The notes beneath the pieces were generated by a model, which ran no database searches, was not told the origin of the DNA, and saw only the letters and a program-made list of their open reading frames with translations. From JAXDLK01 sp034666665 (GTDB lineage Bacteria > Desulfobacterota > Binatia > JACPRU01): 9,373 nucleotides of DNA. The position numbers and the translations under genes are program-made. The stretch spans positions 1 through 9,373 of the forward strand of contig JAXDLK010000007.1 in the NCBI GenBank assembly GCA_034666665.1. Reading direction: 5' to 3'. Positions 1-6,253 of the stretch are shown here, in pieces (the stretch's first letter is position 1; each line of letters begins with the position of its first letter).

Positions 1-73
1 CCGGGTCGCCGGTGACGGTGAACTGGACCGATCCACAGAAGCAGCTTCCCGAATACGAAGATTCCTGGCTCAT
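1..73 (-). CDS. GFA/CENP-V family protein, N-terminal fragment
   Basis: Only the first 24 codons are inside the window; the gene runs off the left edge. The translation begins M-S-Q-E and reaches a G-S-C-F-C-G-S-V-Q-F stretch (residues 9-18). This is the typical opening of the glutathione-dependent formaldehyde-activating enzyme (GFA)/CENP-V fold, where the CxCG cysteines (here Cys11 and Cys13) belong to the zinc-binding sites. Such proteins are small zinc-binding cytosolic proteins; most members have no proven formaldehyde activity, so only the family is claimed. The start is fixed by a perfect Shine-Dalgarno match just upstream. The FAD oxidoreductase gene lies 119 bases upstream on the same strand, so co-transcription is possible but not shown. 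The fragment is short, so the family call rests on one motif plus the clean start. Confidence 0.72.
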   Translation of the reverse strand, partial: MSQESSYSGSCFCGSVQFTVTGDP

Positions 74-76
74 GAA

Positions 77-85
77 TCACCTCCT
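77..85 (-). promoter_or_regulatory. Shine-Dalgarno site of the GFA-family gene
   Basis: The minus strand reads AGGAGGTGA followed by TTC and then ATG. This is a nine-base perfect complement to the 16S rRNA 3' end, with six bases between GGAGG and the start codon. It fixes the start of the gene that leaves the window at its left edge. Confidence 0.8.
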
Positions 86-192
86 ACGAACGGTTTCCGC
101 TGAGTTGGCAGGTTGGTTCCGGGAAGACAACAGCGGCAATCGCGTCGCGGCTGGCGATGGCCCGACATTCGAGGCCGCGTGACGGGGGCCCT

Positions 193-1500
193 TCAGACCG
201 CGGCGAGCGCTCGGTCGAAGCGGACCTGTTCCCGGCCGACCGCGACCGCGAGGCGTAGCATGCGGCCGAAGCCGGAGAAGGAATCGAGCCGCCCCCGACA
301 GGCGTCGGCGAGGAGCCAGGCGACGAGCCGCCAGGGAGGAAGCATCTCCTGCGGCCGGCACTCGCGGTCGATCACGGCGAGAAGGCGAGCGCGCATCCGA
401 GCGCTCGCCTGGCTCCGGCGGTAGATCATCCGGGTGAAGGGGTTGTTGTAGACCCCGGAACCCATGTCCATCGCCATCCGGTAGAGGCCGATCGAATCGG
501 CATCGCGGCGGCGCCAGTAAGTGGCGAATGCCCGCTCACTGCCGTCGACGATCGTCTCCGCGAGCGCAATCGCGTCGCGGAAGGCGTCGCTGATGCCCAT
601 GCCGGGAGTCGGATCCAGATGGAGGCCCGAGTCGCCGACCAGTGCCCATCCCGGACCCACCGGCTGCTTCATGTAGAAGTGGAGGCCGATGAGACCGATG
701 GCCGGTGCGGCCTGGCGCGCGTCTTCGATGAGCGGCGCGGTGATCGATCCCGCCCGGAGGTAGGCGGCGAGCGCGGCGTCGGGATCACGACGCCACGGCT
801 CGAGCGCCTCGCGCTTCGCGAAGCCCGCCATCAGCAGCAGCCCCGAGTCGGTCTGGAAGACCGCGCGGCCGCCGTCTCCTCGCATGTGGATGCACATGCT
901 CCAGTCGTAACCAGAGAACGCGGGCGTCTCCTCGAAGTAGGCCCAGTACGCGCCGTGCGGGCTCGTGTCCTCGACGTACGCAGGCGCGCCGACGAGCCGC
1001 GCGATCGTCGAGTTGCGGCCGTCGGCGCCGACGACCAGCGGGGCGCGGATCTCGTACTCGCCGGCGGCGTGGCGGACGCGGACTCCGCAGACGCGATCCC
1101 CGTCGCGGAGAAGGCCGGTCACGGTGGACCGCGGGCGGACCTCCACGCCCGCCTGGATCGCCGCTCGCTGGAGCGCCGGATCGAGCTTCGTCCGCCGCGG
1201 GCATCGCGCGTCGCGCGTGTGGTCGAGCTCCATCTGGATGTAGTCGTCCTCGACCTGCATGCGAAGAGCTCGGGCTCGCGGCGCCAGCGGACGGACCACG
1301 TCACCGAGGCCGAGACGGTCGAGAAGCCGCATCCCGAACGGCTGGATCGCATGCGTGGAGAACGGCTGGTCCGACTCGAGCTCGTCCCGCTCGAGCGCCA
1401 CGACCTTCACGCCGGCACGCTGGAGCGCGAGTGACAGCGGCGCGCCCGCACAGCGAAAGCCGACGACGATGCAGTCGGTATCCACGACGAGCATCATCAT
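193..1500 (-). CDS. FAD-dependent oxidoreductase (PHBH/geranylgeranyl reductase-like fold)
   Basis: A 435-residue protein with the three nucleotide-binding signatures of class A flavoprotein monooxygenases and related reductases. The N-terminal Rossmann motif (residues 11-20, IVVGFRCAGA) is followed by the acidic end of the second strand near Glu37. The mid-protein motif GADGRNS lies at residues 158-164, and the C-terminal FAD-ribityl motif begins at Gly289-Asp290 and is followed by a proline/glycine turn (PTPGMG). The first motif is GxxxxG, with Arg in place of the middle Gly, as in the GARCAG-type subgroup. Length is normal for the family. The substrate cannot be read from the sequence; hydroxylation of an aromatic or reduction of a polyprenyl-like substrate are family possibilities. 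Three consecutive ATG codons begin the frame with no good ribosome site, so the true start may be 1500, 1497 or 1494. It is divergent from the glycosyltransferase gene. Confidence 0.85.
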   Translation of the reverse strand: MMMLVVDTDCIVVGFRCAGAPLSLALQRAGVKVVALERDELESDQPFSTHAIQPFGMRLLDRLGLGDVVRPLAPRARALRMQVEDDYIQMELDHTRDARCPRRTKLDPALQRAAIQAGVEVRPRSTVTGLLRDGDRVCGVRVRHAAGEYEIRAPLVVGADGRNSTIARLVGAPAYVEDTSPHGAYWAYFEETPAFSGYDWSMCIHMRGDGGRAVFQTDSGLLLMAGFAKREALEPWRRDPDAALAAYLRAGSITAPLIEDARQAAPAIGLIGLHFYMKQPVGPGWALVGDSGLHLDPTPGMGISDAFRDAIALAETIVDGSERAFATYWRRRDADSIGLYRMAMDMGSGVYNNPFTRMIYRRSQASARMRARLLAVIDRECRPQEMLPPWRLVAWLLADACRGRLDSFSGFGRMLRLAVAVGREQVRFDRALAAV

Positions 1501-1633
1501 ATAGCAGCGATCGACCGCGGGAGCGCGGCTGACGGACGCCGGTCGGCGGCGGGGCCAGCGGACCCTCCTCCGTCGCGGCGGTCCTGCGGGCGCCGGTCTC
1601 CTCGTTGCCCCTCCCGCCCGGCGAGAGCTTCGC

Positions 1634-3142
1634 GTGCGACGCCCCGGGCTCCTTCACCGTTTGACATCCGTCGGCGGAGCGCTTCTACCCGCGCCGGTGA
1701 CGCTGCCCCTCAGCCCTCGTGATGCGGCGACGTTTGCCGACAGGAAACGCGTGGGCATGACGTTCGTGCTCCTCGCGCTTCTCCTCGCGGCGCAGGTGAG
1801 CCCGTGGTGGATGCCGACTCCCGATGCGGCGATGTTCCTCTCCGTCGCGCGGAGCGTCGCCGGTGGTGATGGATTGCGGGCCTTCGGCGAGGCCCGCCTC
1901 GGACATCCGCCGGGGTATGCGCTGCTGATCGCGCCCGCATTCTGGCTCGGCGAGCGGCCGTTCCTGGCGATCGCGATCCTCCACTGGATCCTCGCCGTGC
2001 TGCTGATGATCGGAGTCCACCGCTGGGCACGGCGATTCGCGCCCGAGGGCGCACTGCTGCTGGCGGCTCTGGTGATGGTCAACGTGTCGCTGTGGATCCA
2101 CTTCCGCCGCACGCTCGCCGAGCTGGCCTTCATGACGGGCTCGGTCTGGACGGTGGAGGCGATGAACCGCGTCTTCTCGGCACGGGGCAGGCCGGAGGCC
2201 GCGCGAAGCGGAGTCGCGGCTGCGCTGCTTCTCGCCGTGACCACTCTCGTGCGCGAGACCGGCGTGCTCCTCGCCGTCGGCTTCGTGATCGCCGCCGCGG
2301 TGCGGGCGACACGAAGCGGCGCGACGAACCGATGGAGGGTGCCGGCGGCCGCGATCGTCCTGCTGGCGGTCGGAAGCGCCGTCGCGGTGACGTTCACGAT
2401 GCGGGAGCGTGCCACCGGCGTCGGGCTCCAAGGCGTCGTCGGTACGCATCTCGACGGTCTTCTCGATCCGCGGATCCCTCTCGGACCCCGCGTCGCCGAG
2501 GGCCTGCGTCTGCGGACGAGCGAGGTCGGTCGGCTGCTCGTGCCGGGCATGTTCAAGGCGTACGGCGACCGCTGGTTCGACTGGAATACCGCGCTCTACG
2601 TGCCGCTGGCGATGCTGATCGCGGCCGGGTGGTGGCGCCTGGTGCGGTGCTGGCCGGATCCTTGGGCATTCGCACTACCGTTTCATTTCGCTGCGTACTC
2701 CGTCTGGGGTTTCGATGCGGGCACGCGGTATCTGCTGCCGGTGCTTCCCGTCCTGTGGGCGGCCGTGTGGTTCCTGTTGCCCCGGCGCCCCAGGGTGCCG
2801 ATCCTGTCCGCCCTCCTGACCGCTCACGTCGCGGTCTCCATCGGCTACACGCTGACGCGGGAGATCCCGCGCGCGCGAGCTTGCGATCGCGACTGGCCGG
2901 CGGTGGATCGCCTCGCCGAAGGCCTCCGAGGAGCGGAAGGACGGATCGTGCTCTCGGACCTGCCGGAATGCACGGGCCTGATGCTGGTATTCGCGCTCGA
3001 CCGGCACGTACCGGCGACCAGCCCGGACCGGAGGCGAGATGCGGACTGGATCGTCGACCGCCCGGAGGCTCCGATTCCACCCGGATTCGTGATGCGCGAG
3101 CGCGCAGGGGCGTACCGGCTGCTCGCGCGCCAGTCGTTCTGA
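1634..3142 (+). CDS. GT-C type membrane glycosyltransferase (ArnT/PMT-like, GT39/GT83 style)
   Basis: A polytopic membrane protein of up to 502 residues, with about nine or ten hydrophobic segments in the first 400 residues and a soluble C-terminal tail. The first membrane segment (about residues 42-57) is followed by a periplasmic loop with Asp64 in a P-D-A-A-M-F context and then GGDG. This is where GT-C enzymes carry the catalytic or metal-binding acidic residue. The H-P-P-G-Y segment at 91-95, leading into the next membrane helix, is also characteristic, as is the later LVRETG. These enzymes move a sugar from a polyprenyl-phosphate donor to lipid or protein acceptors outside the inner membrane. 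Donor and acceptor are unknown. The start is uncertain: GTG at 1634 gives the longest frame, while GTG at 1751 has AGGA five bases upstream and would start just before the first membrane helix, which is quite plausible. It ends 7 bases from the converging xth gene. Confidence 0.82.
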   Translation: MRRPGLLHRLTSVGGALLPAPVTLPLSPRDAATFADRKRVGMTFVLLALLLAAQVSPWWMPTPDAAMFLSVARSVAGGDGLRAFGEARLGHPPGYALLIAPAFWLGERPFLAIAILHWILAVLLMIGVHRWARRFAPEGALLLAALVMVNVSLWIHFRRTLAELAFMTGSVWTVEAMNRVFSARGRPEAARSGVAAALLLAVTTLVRETGVLLAVGFVIAAAVRATRSGATNRWRVPAAAIVLLAVGSAVAVTFTMRERATGVGLQGVVGTHLDGLLDPRIPLGPRVAEGLRLRTSEVGRLLVPGMFKAYGDRWFDWNTALYVPLAMLIAAGWWRLVRCWPDPWAFALPFHFAAYSVWGFDAGTRYLLPVLPVLWAAVWFLLPRRPRVPILSALLTAHVAVSIGYTLTREIPRARACDRDWPAVDRLAEGLRGAEGRIVLSDLPECTGLMLVFALDRHVPATSPDRRRDADWIVDRPEAPIPPGFVMRERAGAYRLLARQSF

Positions 3143-3149
3143 GACGAGG

Positions 3150-3902
3150 TCAGAGGTCGCGGAACGTCGCGACGACGGGCGCGTGGTCGCTGGTGCCGAT
3201 CTCGCGAAATGCGGGACACGACTCCGCCCGCTCCGCGACCGCCGTGCTCGCGAGCACGTAGTCGAGGCGCCAGCCGATGTTCCGCTGCCGGAGGTTTCGC
3301 CACGGCGCCCACCAGGTGAAGAGGTTCTGGTTGTCCGGATCGAGTGCCCGCCCCACGTCGACGAGACCCCGCCCGAGGATGCGGTCGAAGATCTCGCGCT
3401 CCTCGGGAAGCTGGCCGATCGCGTTCGCCTTTCGCTCCTTCGGGTGAACGTCGCGGTCGGTGTGCGCCACGTTCAGGTCACCGCAGACGATCAGCGTGCG
3501 GCCGGCGGCGTGGACGCCCGCCGCGTACTCTTCCATCGCGCGGAGAAAGTCGACCTTGGCGAAATAGTCTTTGCCGCCGTTCGGGACGTACACGGAGGCG
3601 ACGACGAGGTCGCCGAGCGTCACCTCGACGATGCGCGTCTCGTGATCGAACGCCGGGTGACGGAACTCGGGAGCGTCGCTCATCCGCGCGCGGCTGACGT
3701 GCAGGCCGACACCCGAATACGCGCCCGCACCGTGCCAGTAGCACCAGTAGCCGGCGAGATTGCAGAGCGTCTCGGGCACCTGGTCCCGCCGCGCCTTGAG
3801 CTCCTGCAAACAGACGACGTCCGGCCGCTCCCGGTCGATCAGTGCGAGCACCTCCCCGTGACGCGCGCGGATGCCGTTCACGTTCCAGGTGACGATCTTC
3901 AT
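3150..3902 (-). CDS. xth: Exodeoxyribonuclease III (AP endonuclease, EEP family)
   Basis: A 250-residue protein matching ExoIII/XthA over its full length. It would act in base-excision repair, cleaving DNA 5' of abasic sites and removing 3'-blocking groups, with Mg2+ as cofactor. The family motifs appear in order: WNVNGIRA with Asn7; LQELK with metal-binding Glu34; the GDLN segment with Asp142 and Asn144, followed by DRDVHPKE; R-L-D-Y with Asp214; and the C-terminal S-D-H with Asp239 and His240. All catalytic positions expected for an active EEP nuclease are present. ATG at 3902 gives the canonical M-K-I-V-T-W-N start, although no strong ribosome site precedes it. It converges on the glycosyltransferase gene with a 7-base gap and is divergent from the BNR gene across a spacer holding a perfect palindrome. 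Confidence 0.95.
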   Translation of the reverse strand: MKIVTWNVNGIRARHGEVLALIDRERPDVVCLQELKARRDQVPETLCNLAGYWCYWHGAGAYSGVGLHVSRARMSDAPEFRHPAFDHETRIVEVTLGDLVVASVYVPNGGKDYFAKVDFLRAMEEYAAGVHAAGRTLIVCGDLNVAHTDRDVHPKERKANAIGQLPEEREIFDRILGRGLVDVGRALDPDNQNLFTWWAPWRNLRQRNIGWRLDYVLASTAVAERAESCPAFREIGTSDHAPVVATFRDL

Positions 3903-3968
3903 CGTTCAGACGTTGTACTCGAACGGAAGAAGGTGCGCACCGGGTGTTTGGGCGCCGAGCGCGGCACG

Positions 3969-3986
3969 TGTTTCCGCGCGGAAACA
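3969..3986. promoter_or_regulatory. 18-bp perfect palindrome, candidate operator
   Basis: The sequence TGTTTCCGCGCGGAAACA equals its own reverse complement. It lies in the 157-base spacer between two divergently transcribed genes (xth to the left, BNR/MoaD unit to the right), 74 bases before the ATG at 4060. A second, slightly offset inverted pair (GCGGC at 3961-3965, GCCGC at 3988-3992) flanks it. There is no loop and no T-run, which argues for a dimeric protein-binding site over an intrinsic terminator. The regulator is unknown. It does not match the LexA boxes I know (CTG-N10-CAG or GAAC-N4-GTTC). Confidence 0.5.
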
Positions 3987-4059
3987 AGCCGCGTTTCTCG
4001 GGTTGCCTTGATCGCGTTCGCGGCGTTCCCCATGATCGCGTCCCGCCGGTGAGGTGACC

Positions 4060-5148
4060 ATGGCGCACGCGGACTCGATGCTGATCGTCGGTACCATGAA
4101 GGGGCTCTTCCTGCTGCGGTGCGAGCGCGGGGCGTGGACGGCGGACGGACCTCACTTTCCGGGACAGGTGGTATACGCCGCCGCCTTCGACGGCCGCGCC
4201 GGCCGCCGCCGGTTGTGGGCGGCGCCCGTCAGCCCGCACTGGGGTCCGATGCTGTGCTCGAGCGACGATCTCGGCGCCCGCTGGTCCGAGCCCGAGGCAG
4301 CGCCGATCCGTTTTCCGGAGGGTAGCGACCTGGCGCTGAAGAACGTCTGGCAGATCGCGCTCGACCCCCACGAAGCGGACACCCTGTGGTGCGGAGTCGA
4401 GCCGGCGGCGCTGTTCGTCTCGCGCGACGCCGGCGGCACCTGGTCGCTCGTGCGGGGGCTTCACGATCATCCGCATCGGCCGCAGTGGCAGCCGGGAGGC
4501 GGCGGGCTCTGCCTGCACACCGTCGTGCCCGATACGATCGACCGCCATCGTATCTGGGTCGGGATCTCGACCGCGGGCGTCTATCGATCGGACGACGGCG
4601 GCGAGACCTGGACGGCGAAGAACCGGAACATCCGGGCGCCGTTCCTCCCCGAGCCGTACCCCGAGTTCGGCCAGTGCGTGCACAAGCTGGTGCAGCACCC
4701 CGCCCGGCCGTCGACGCTCTACCTGCAGCACCACTGGGGCGTCTACCGGAGCGACGACGCCGGCGATTCGTGGCGAGACGTCGGCCGGTCGCTCCCGACG
4801 GACTTCGGCTTTCCCGTGGTCGCACACCCGGGCGAGGCCGAGACGGTATACGTGCTGCCGCTGACCTCCGACGAGTTCCGCTGCACGCCCGAAGGCAAGC
4901 TTCGCGTCTGGCGCACACGCGATGGCGGCGAGAGCTGGGAGCCGCTCGCGCGCGGGCTGCCGCAGGAGCACGCGTTCGAGACGGTGCTGCGCGATTCCAT
5001 GACGGCGCTCGCCGGCGAGCCGCCGGGGATCTTCTTCGGCACCCGGAGCGGCAAGGTCTTCGGCACGCGCGACGGCGGCGACTCCTGGAGCGCGCTGATC
5101 GACGGACTGCCGCCGGTCGTCTGCGTCCGCGCGGTCGCCACTCCATGA
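4060..5148 (+). CDS. BNR/Asp-box beta-propeller protein (sialidase-fold, non-enzymatic or unknown activity)
   Basis: A 362-residue protein made of propeller blades. Six Asp-box motifs of the form [S/T]-x-D-x-G-x-x-W start at residues 68, 121, 177, 231, 286 and 336, about 50 residues apart, consistent with a six- or seven-bladed BNR/VPS10-like propeller. No signal peptide is visible, so it is probably cytoplasmic despite the frequent 'exo-alpha-sialidase' label for such proteins. I see no convincing arginine triad or catalytic Tyr/Glu set of true sialidases. ATG at 4060 is preferred over GTG at 4054 because GAGGTGA (4051-4057) lies at normal ribosome-site distance. Its stop overlaps the MoaD-like start codon (ATGA, 5145-5148), so the two are almost certainly one translationally coupled unit. 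From memory, MoaD-like genes beside BNR propellers recur in other bacteria, suggesting a joint but undefined role. Confidence 0.87.
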   Translation: MAHADSMLIVGTMKGLFLLRCERGAWTADGPHFPGQVVYAAAFDGRAGRRRLWAAPVSPHWGPMLCSSDDLGARWSEPEAAPIRFPEGSDLALKNVWQIALDPHEADTLWCGVEPAALFVSRDAGGTWSLVRGLHDHPHRPQWQPGGGGLCLHTVVPDTIDRHRIWVGISTAGVYRSDDGGETWTAKNRNIRAPFLPEPYPEFGQCVHKLVQHPARPSTLYLQHHWGVYRSDDAGDSWRDVGRSLPTDFGFPVVAHPGEAETVYVLPLTSDEFRCTPEGKLRVWRTRDGGESWEPLARGLPQEHAFETVLRDSMTALAGEPPGIFFGTRSGKVFGTRDGGDSWSALIDGLPPVVCVRAVATP

Positions 5149-5567
5149 CCGTCACGTTCCGCGTGCCGACCTACCTCCGGCGGTTCACCGCCGGGGAGAG
5201 CTCGGTGTCGGTCGAGCCCTATGCCGCCACCGTGGGCGAGGCGCTGACCCTTCTCTACGAACGGTACCCAGGCGTCCGCGACCGCGTTCACGACGAGCGC
5301 GGCGCGGTGCGGCTCCACGTCAACGTCTTCGTCGACGGCGAGAGCATCCGTCACACGGGAGGGCTCGCCACGCCGGTCGCGGATGGAGCGGAGATCGCGA
5401 TCATCCCGGCGGTGAGCGGTGGAAATCGGAAATCGGGGACGTTTCACACATTGAGCACTTTTGACGTCAACGCGGCGTTGGGGCAGCGCCAAAATGAAAA
5501 GTGCTCAATGTGTGAAACGTCCCCACAGATCACCGACGCTTCCAGAAATTCTGCGAGCCGATCCTGA
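5145..5567 (+). CDS. MoaD/ThiS-like sulfur-carrier protein with abnormal C-terminal extension
   Basis: Residues 1-93 form a complete beta-grasp MoaD/ThiS-type domain: MTVTFRVPTYL opening, a V-G-E-A-L helix start near 30-33, V-N-V-F-V-D-G near 59-65, and D-G-A-E-I-A-I-I-P-A-V-S-G-G ending at Gly92-Gly93 (codon 5421-5423). In this family the Gly-Gly is normally the free C-terminus, which is adenylated and converted to thiocarboxylate for molybdopterin, thiamine or other sulfur transfer. Here the frame has no stop and continues for 47 residues, mostly encoded by a 90-bp inverted-repeat element and then by DNA antisense to the CMD gene. The product would need cleavage after Gly93 to act as a carrier; otherwise it is inactive. 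It is translationally coupled to the BNR gene by a 4-base overlap. The domain is confident; whether the tail is made or removed is unknown. Confidence 0.85.
   Translation: MTVTFRVPTYLRRFTAGESSVSVEPYAATVGEALTLLYERYPGVRDRVHDERGAVRLHVNVFVDGESIRHTGGLATPVADGAEIAIIPAVSGGNRKSGTFHTLSTFDVNAALGQRQNEKCSMCETSPQITDASRNSASRS
5435..5524. repeat. 90-bp inverted-repeat element (REP/MITE-like) with 28-bp perfect arms
   Basis: The left arm (5435-5462) begins GGGGACGTTTCACACATTGA and ends CTTTT. The right arm (5497-5524) is its exact reverse complement over all 28 bases, around a 34-base centre that includes GACGTC and a small AACGC-G-GCGTT hairpin. The element is preceded by a short tandem GGAAATC GGAAATC (5420-5433). 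It sits between the convergent ends of the MoaD-like gene and the CMD gene. It encodes no protein of its own, so it would be a non-autonomous palindromic element. The very long stem could also act as a bidirectional transcription barrier, though no clean U-tract follows it. Its length is a multiple of three, and the MoaD frame runs through it without a stop. Confidence 0.88.
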
Positions 5568-6072
5568 GCGCGCGGTTGAACTTGCTGGACGCGTTCTCCC
5601 ACGCAATCGTCTCGGTGAGCTCGACGATCGTGTCCTCGTCGTAGAACCGGCGCACGCGCTCGAAGAGCTCGTCCGGTACCTCGCGGCCGGTGATCGTGAT
5701 CGAGTCCGCGTACTCGAGCGCGGTGCGCTCCGCCTCCGTGAAGAGGTCGCTGGTCGCGTACTCGGGAAGCGCGAGGATCTTCTCTTCGGAGATGCCGAGC
5801 TGGCTGCTCACGGCAGCATTGATGTCCTGTCAGAAGACGCAGCCGTTGAGCGACGCGACCCGGCGGTTCAGGAGCGAGACCAGCCCGCGGTCGAGGAGGC
5901 CCGACTGCGCGAGGCCTGCCCACATGCCGTTGACGGCGCGGAAGATCGAGGGGCGCCGGCCATAGATGGGATACGGCGCGAGCACGACGCCCCACTGCCG
6001 CTTCTGCGCGTCGAATACTCTGCGGACCGACGGGTCCGCTCGTTCGGGATCTACTTCCGTGATTCGCGACAT
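5530..6072 (-). CDS. Carboxymuconolactone decarboxylase (CMD/AhpD-like) family protein, probable selenoprotein with in-frame TGA
   Basis: Read through one internal TGA (5832-5830), this is a 180-residue CMD-family protein of normal length. The start ATG (6072) has AGGAG at 6085-6081, eight bases away. Residues 1-80 run M-S-R-I-T-E to L-N-G-C-V-F; TGA is codon 81; then Q-D-I-N-A-A and a normal C-terminal half (about residues 107-180, L-F-T-E-A-E-R-T-A-L-E-Y-A to F-W-K-R-R). In this family the segment is N-G-C-x-x-C, the redox-active pair of peroxidase-like AhpD/CMD proteins. The TGA replaces exactly the second Cys, giving Cys78-x-x-Sec81. The position usually held by His, four residues on, is Asn85, a variant I recall in other CMD proteins. 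A hairpin follows the TGA at SECIS distance. CMD/AhpD-like selenoproteins have been reported from metagenome surveys, as I recall. The alternative is a TGC-to-TGA nonsense mutation or sequencing error. Likely role: thiol/selenol peroxide or disulfide chemistry in the cytoplasm; substrate unknown. Confidence 0.8.
5803..5817 (-). promoter_or_regulatory. Candidate bacterial SECIS hairpin
   Basis: On the minus-strand mRNA, GCUGC-CGUGA-GCAGC forms a five-pair perfect stem closing a five-base loop that contains GU. It begins 12 nt after the in-frame UGA of the CMD gene. In E. coli fdhF the minimal SelB-binding hairpin lies about 11 nt after the UGA and presents G-U in its loop. Position and loop content here therefore fit a bacterial SECIS. 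The stem is short, so the structural evidence is suggestive and gains weight mainly from its position. Confidence 0.55.
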
Positions 6073-6238
6073 GGCTCGAGCTCCTGCATGTGCTCTAGCG
6101 AGTGGAATGGCCGTCGCGCAAACGGAGAAAGCCGCCGCGACCGTGCGCGAGTCGTCACGCGCCGGCGGGCGAGATATGACCGCGGGACGTGGGCTCGTCG
6201 CGGCGGCGTCGCGCGACTCGCGCACCACCACGAAGACG

Positions 6239-6247
6239 AAGGAGGTG
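6239..6247 (+). promoter_or_regulatory. Shine-Dalgarno site of the SnoaL-like gene
   Basis: AAGGAGGTG precedes the ATG at 6254, with eight bases after GGAGG. It decides the start: the frame is open much further upstream (from about 5966), but that part overlaps the opposite-strand CMD gene and its leader and looks non-coding. Confidence 0.78.
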
Positions 6248-6253
6248 CCGGCG

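Noticed and set aside
619..1434. Long plus-strand open frame antisense to the FAD oxidoreductase.
   Set aside because: Shadow of high-GC codon bias; the minus-strand protein has all three FAD-binding motifs.
1560..1640. GC-rich spacer upstream of the glycosyltransferase that vaguely resembles the repeat in the PPOX gene (CCCGCCCGG shared).
   Set aside because: The shared stretch is only nine GC-only bases, with no hairpin or tandem units, so a repeat copy cannot be supported.
3183..4052. Plus-strand open frame opposite xth.
   Set aside because: The opposite strand encodes a complete ExoIII with every catalytic motif; this frame is its complement.
3478..4971. Very long minus-strand frame (497 codons) across the BNR gene and into xth.
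   Set aside because: Its C-terminal part is an out-of-frame shadow of xth and the rest is antisense to the six-Asp-box propeller. It contains no recognisable domain.
4060..5148. Annotation of the BNR gene as an exo-alpha-sialidase.
   Set aside because: Asp boxes define the fold only; I see no arginine triad or nucleophile set and no signal peptide.
5530..5811. A separate small gene starting at GTG 5811 for the C-terminal half of the CMD protein.
   Set aside because: No ribosome site precedes the GTG, the start falls inside the redox-motif region of the domain, and the same frame continues upstream through one TGA into the N-terminal half.
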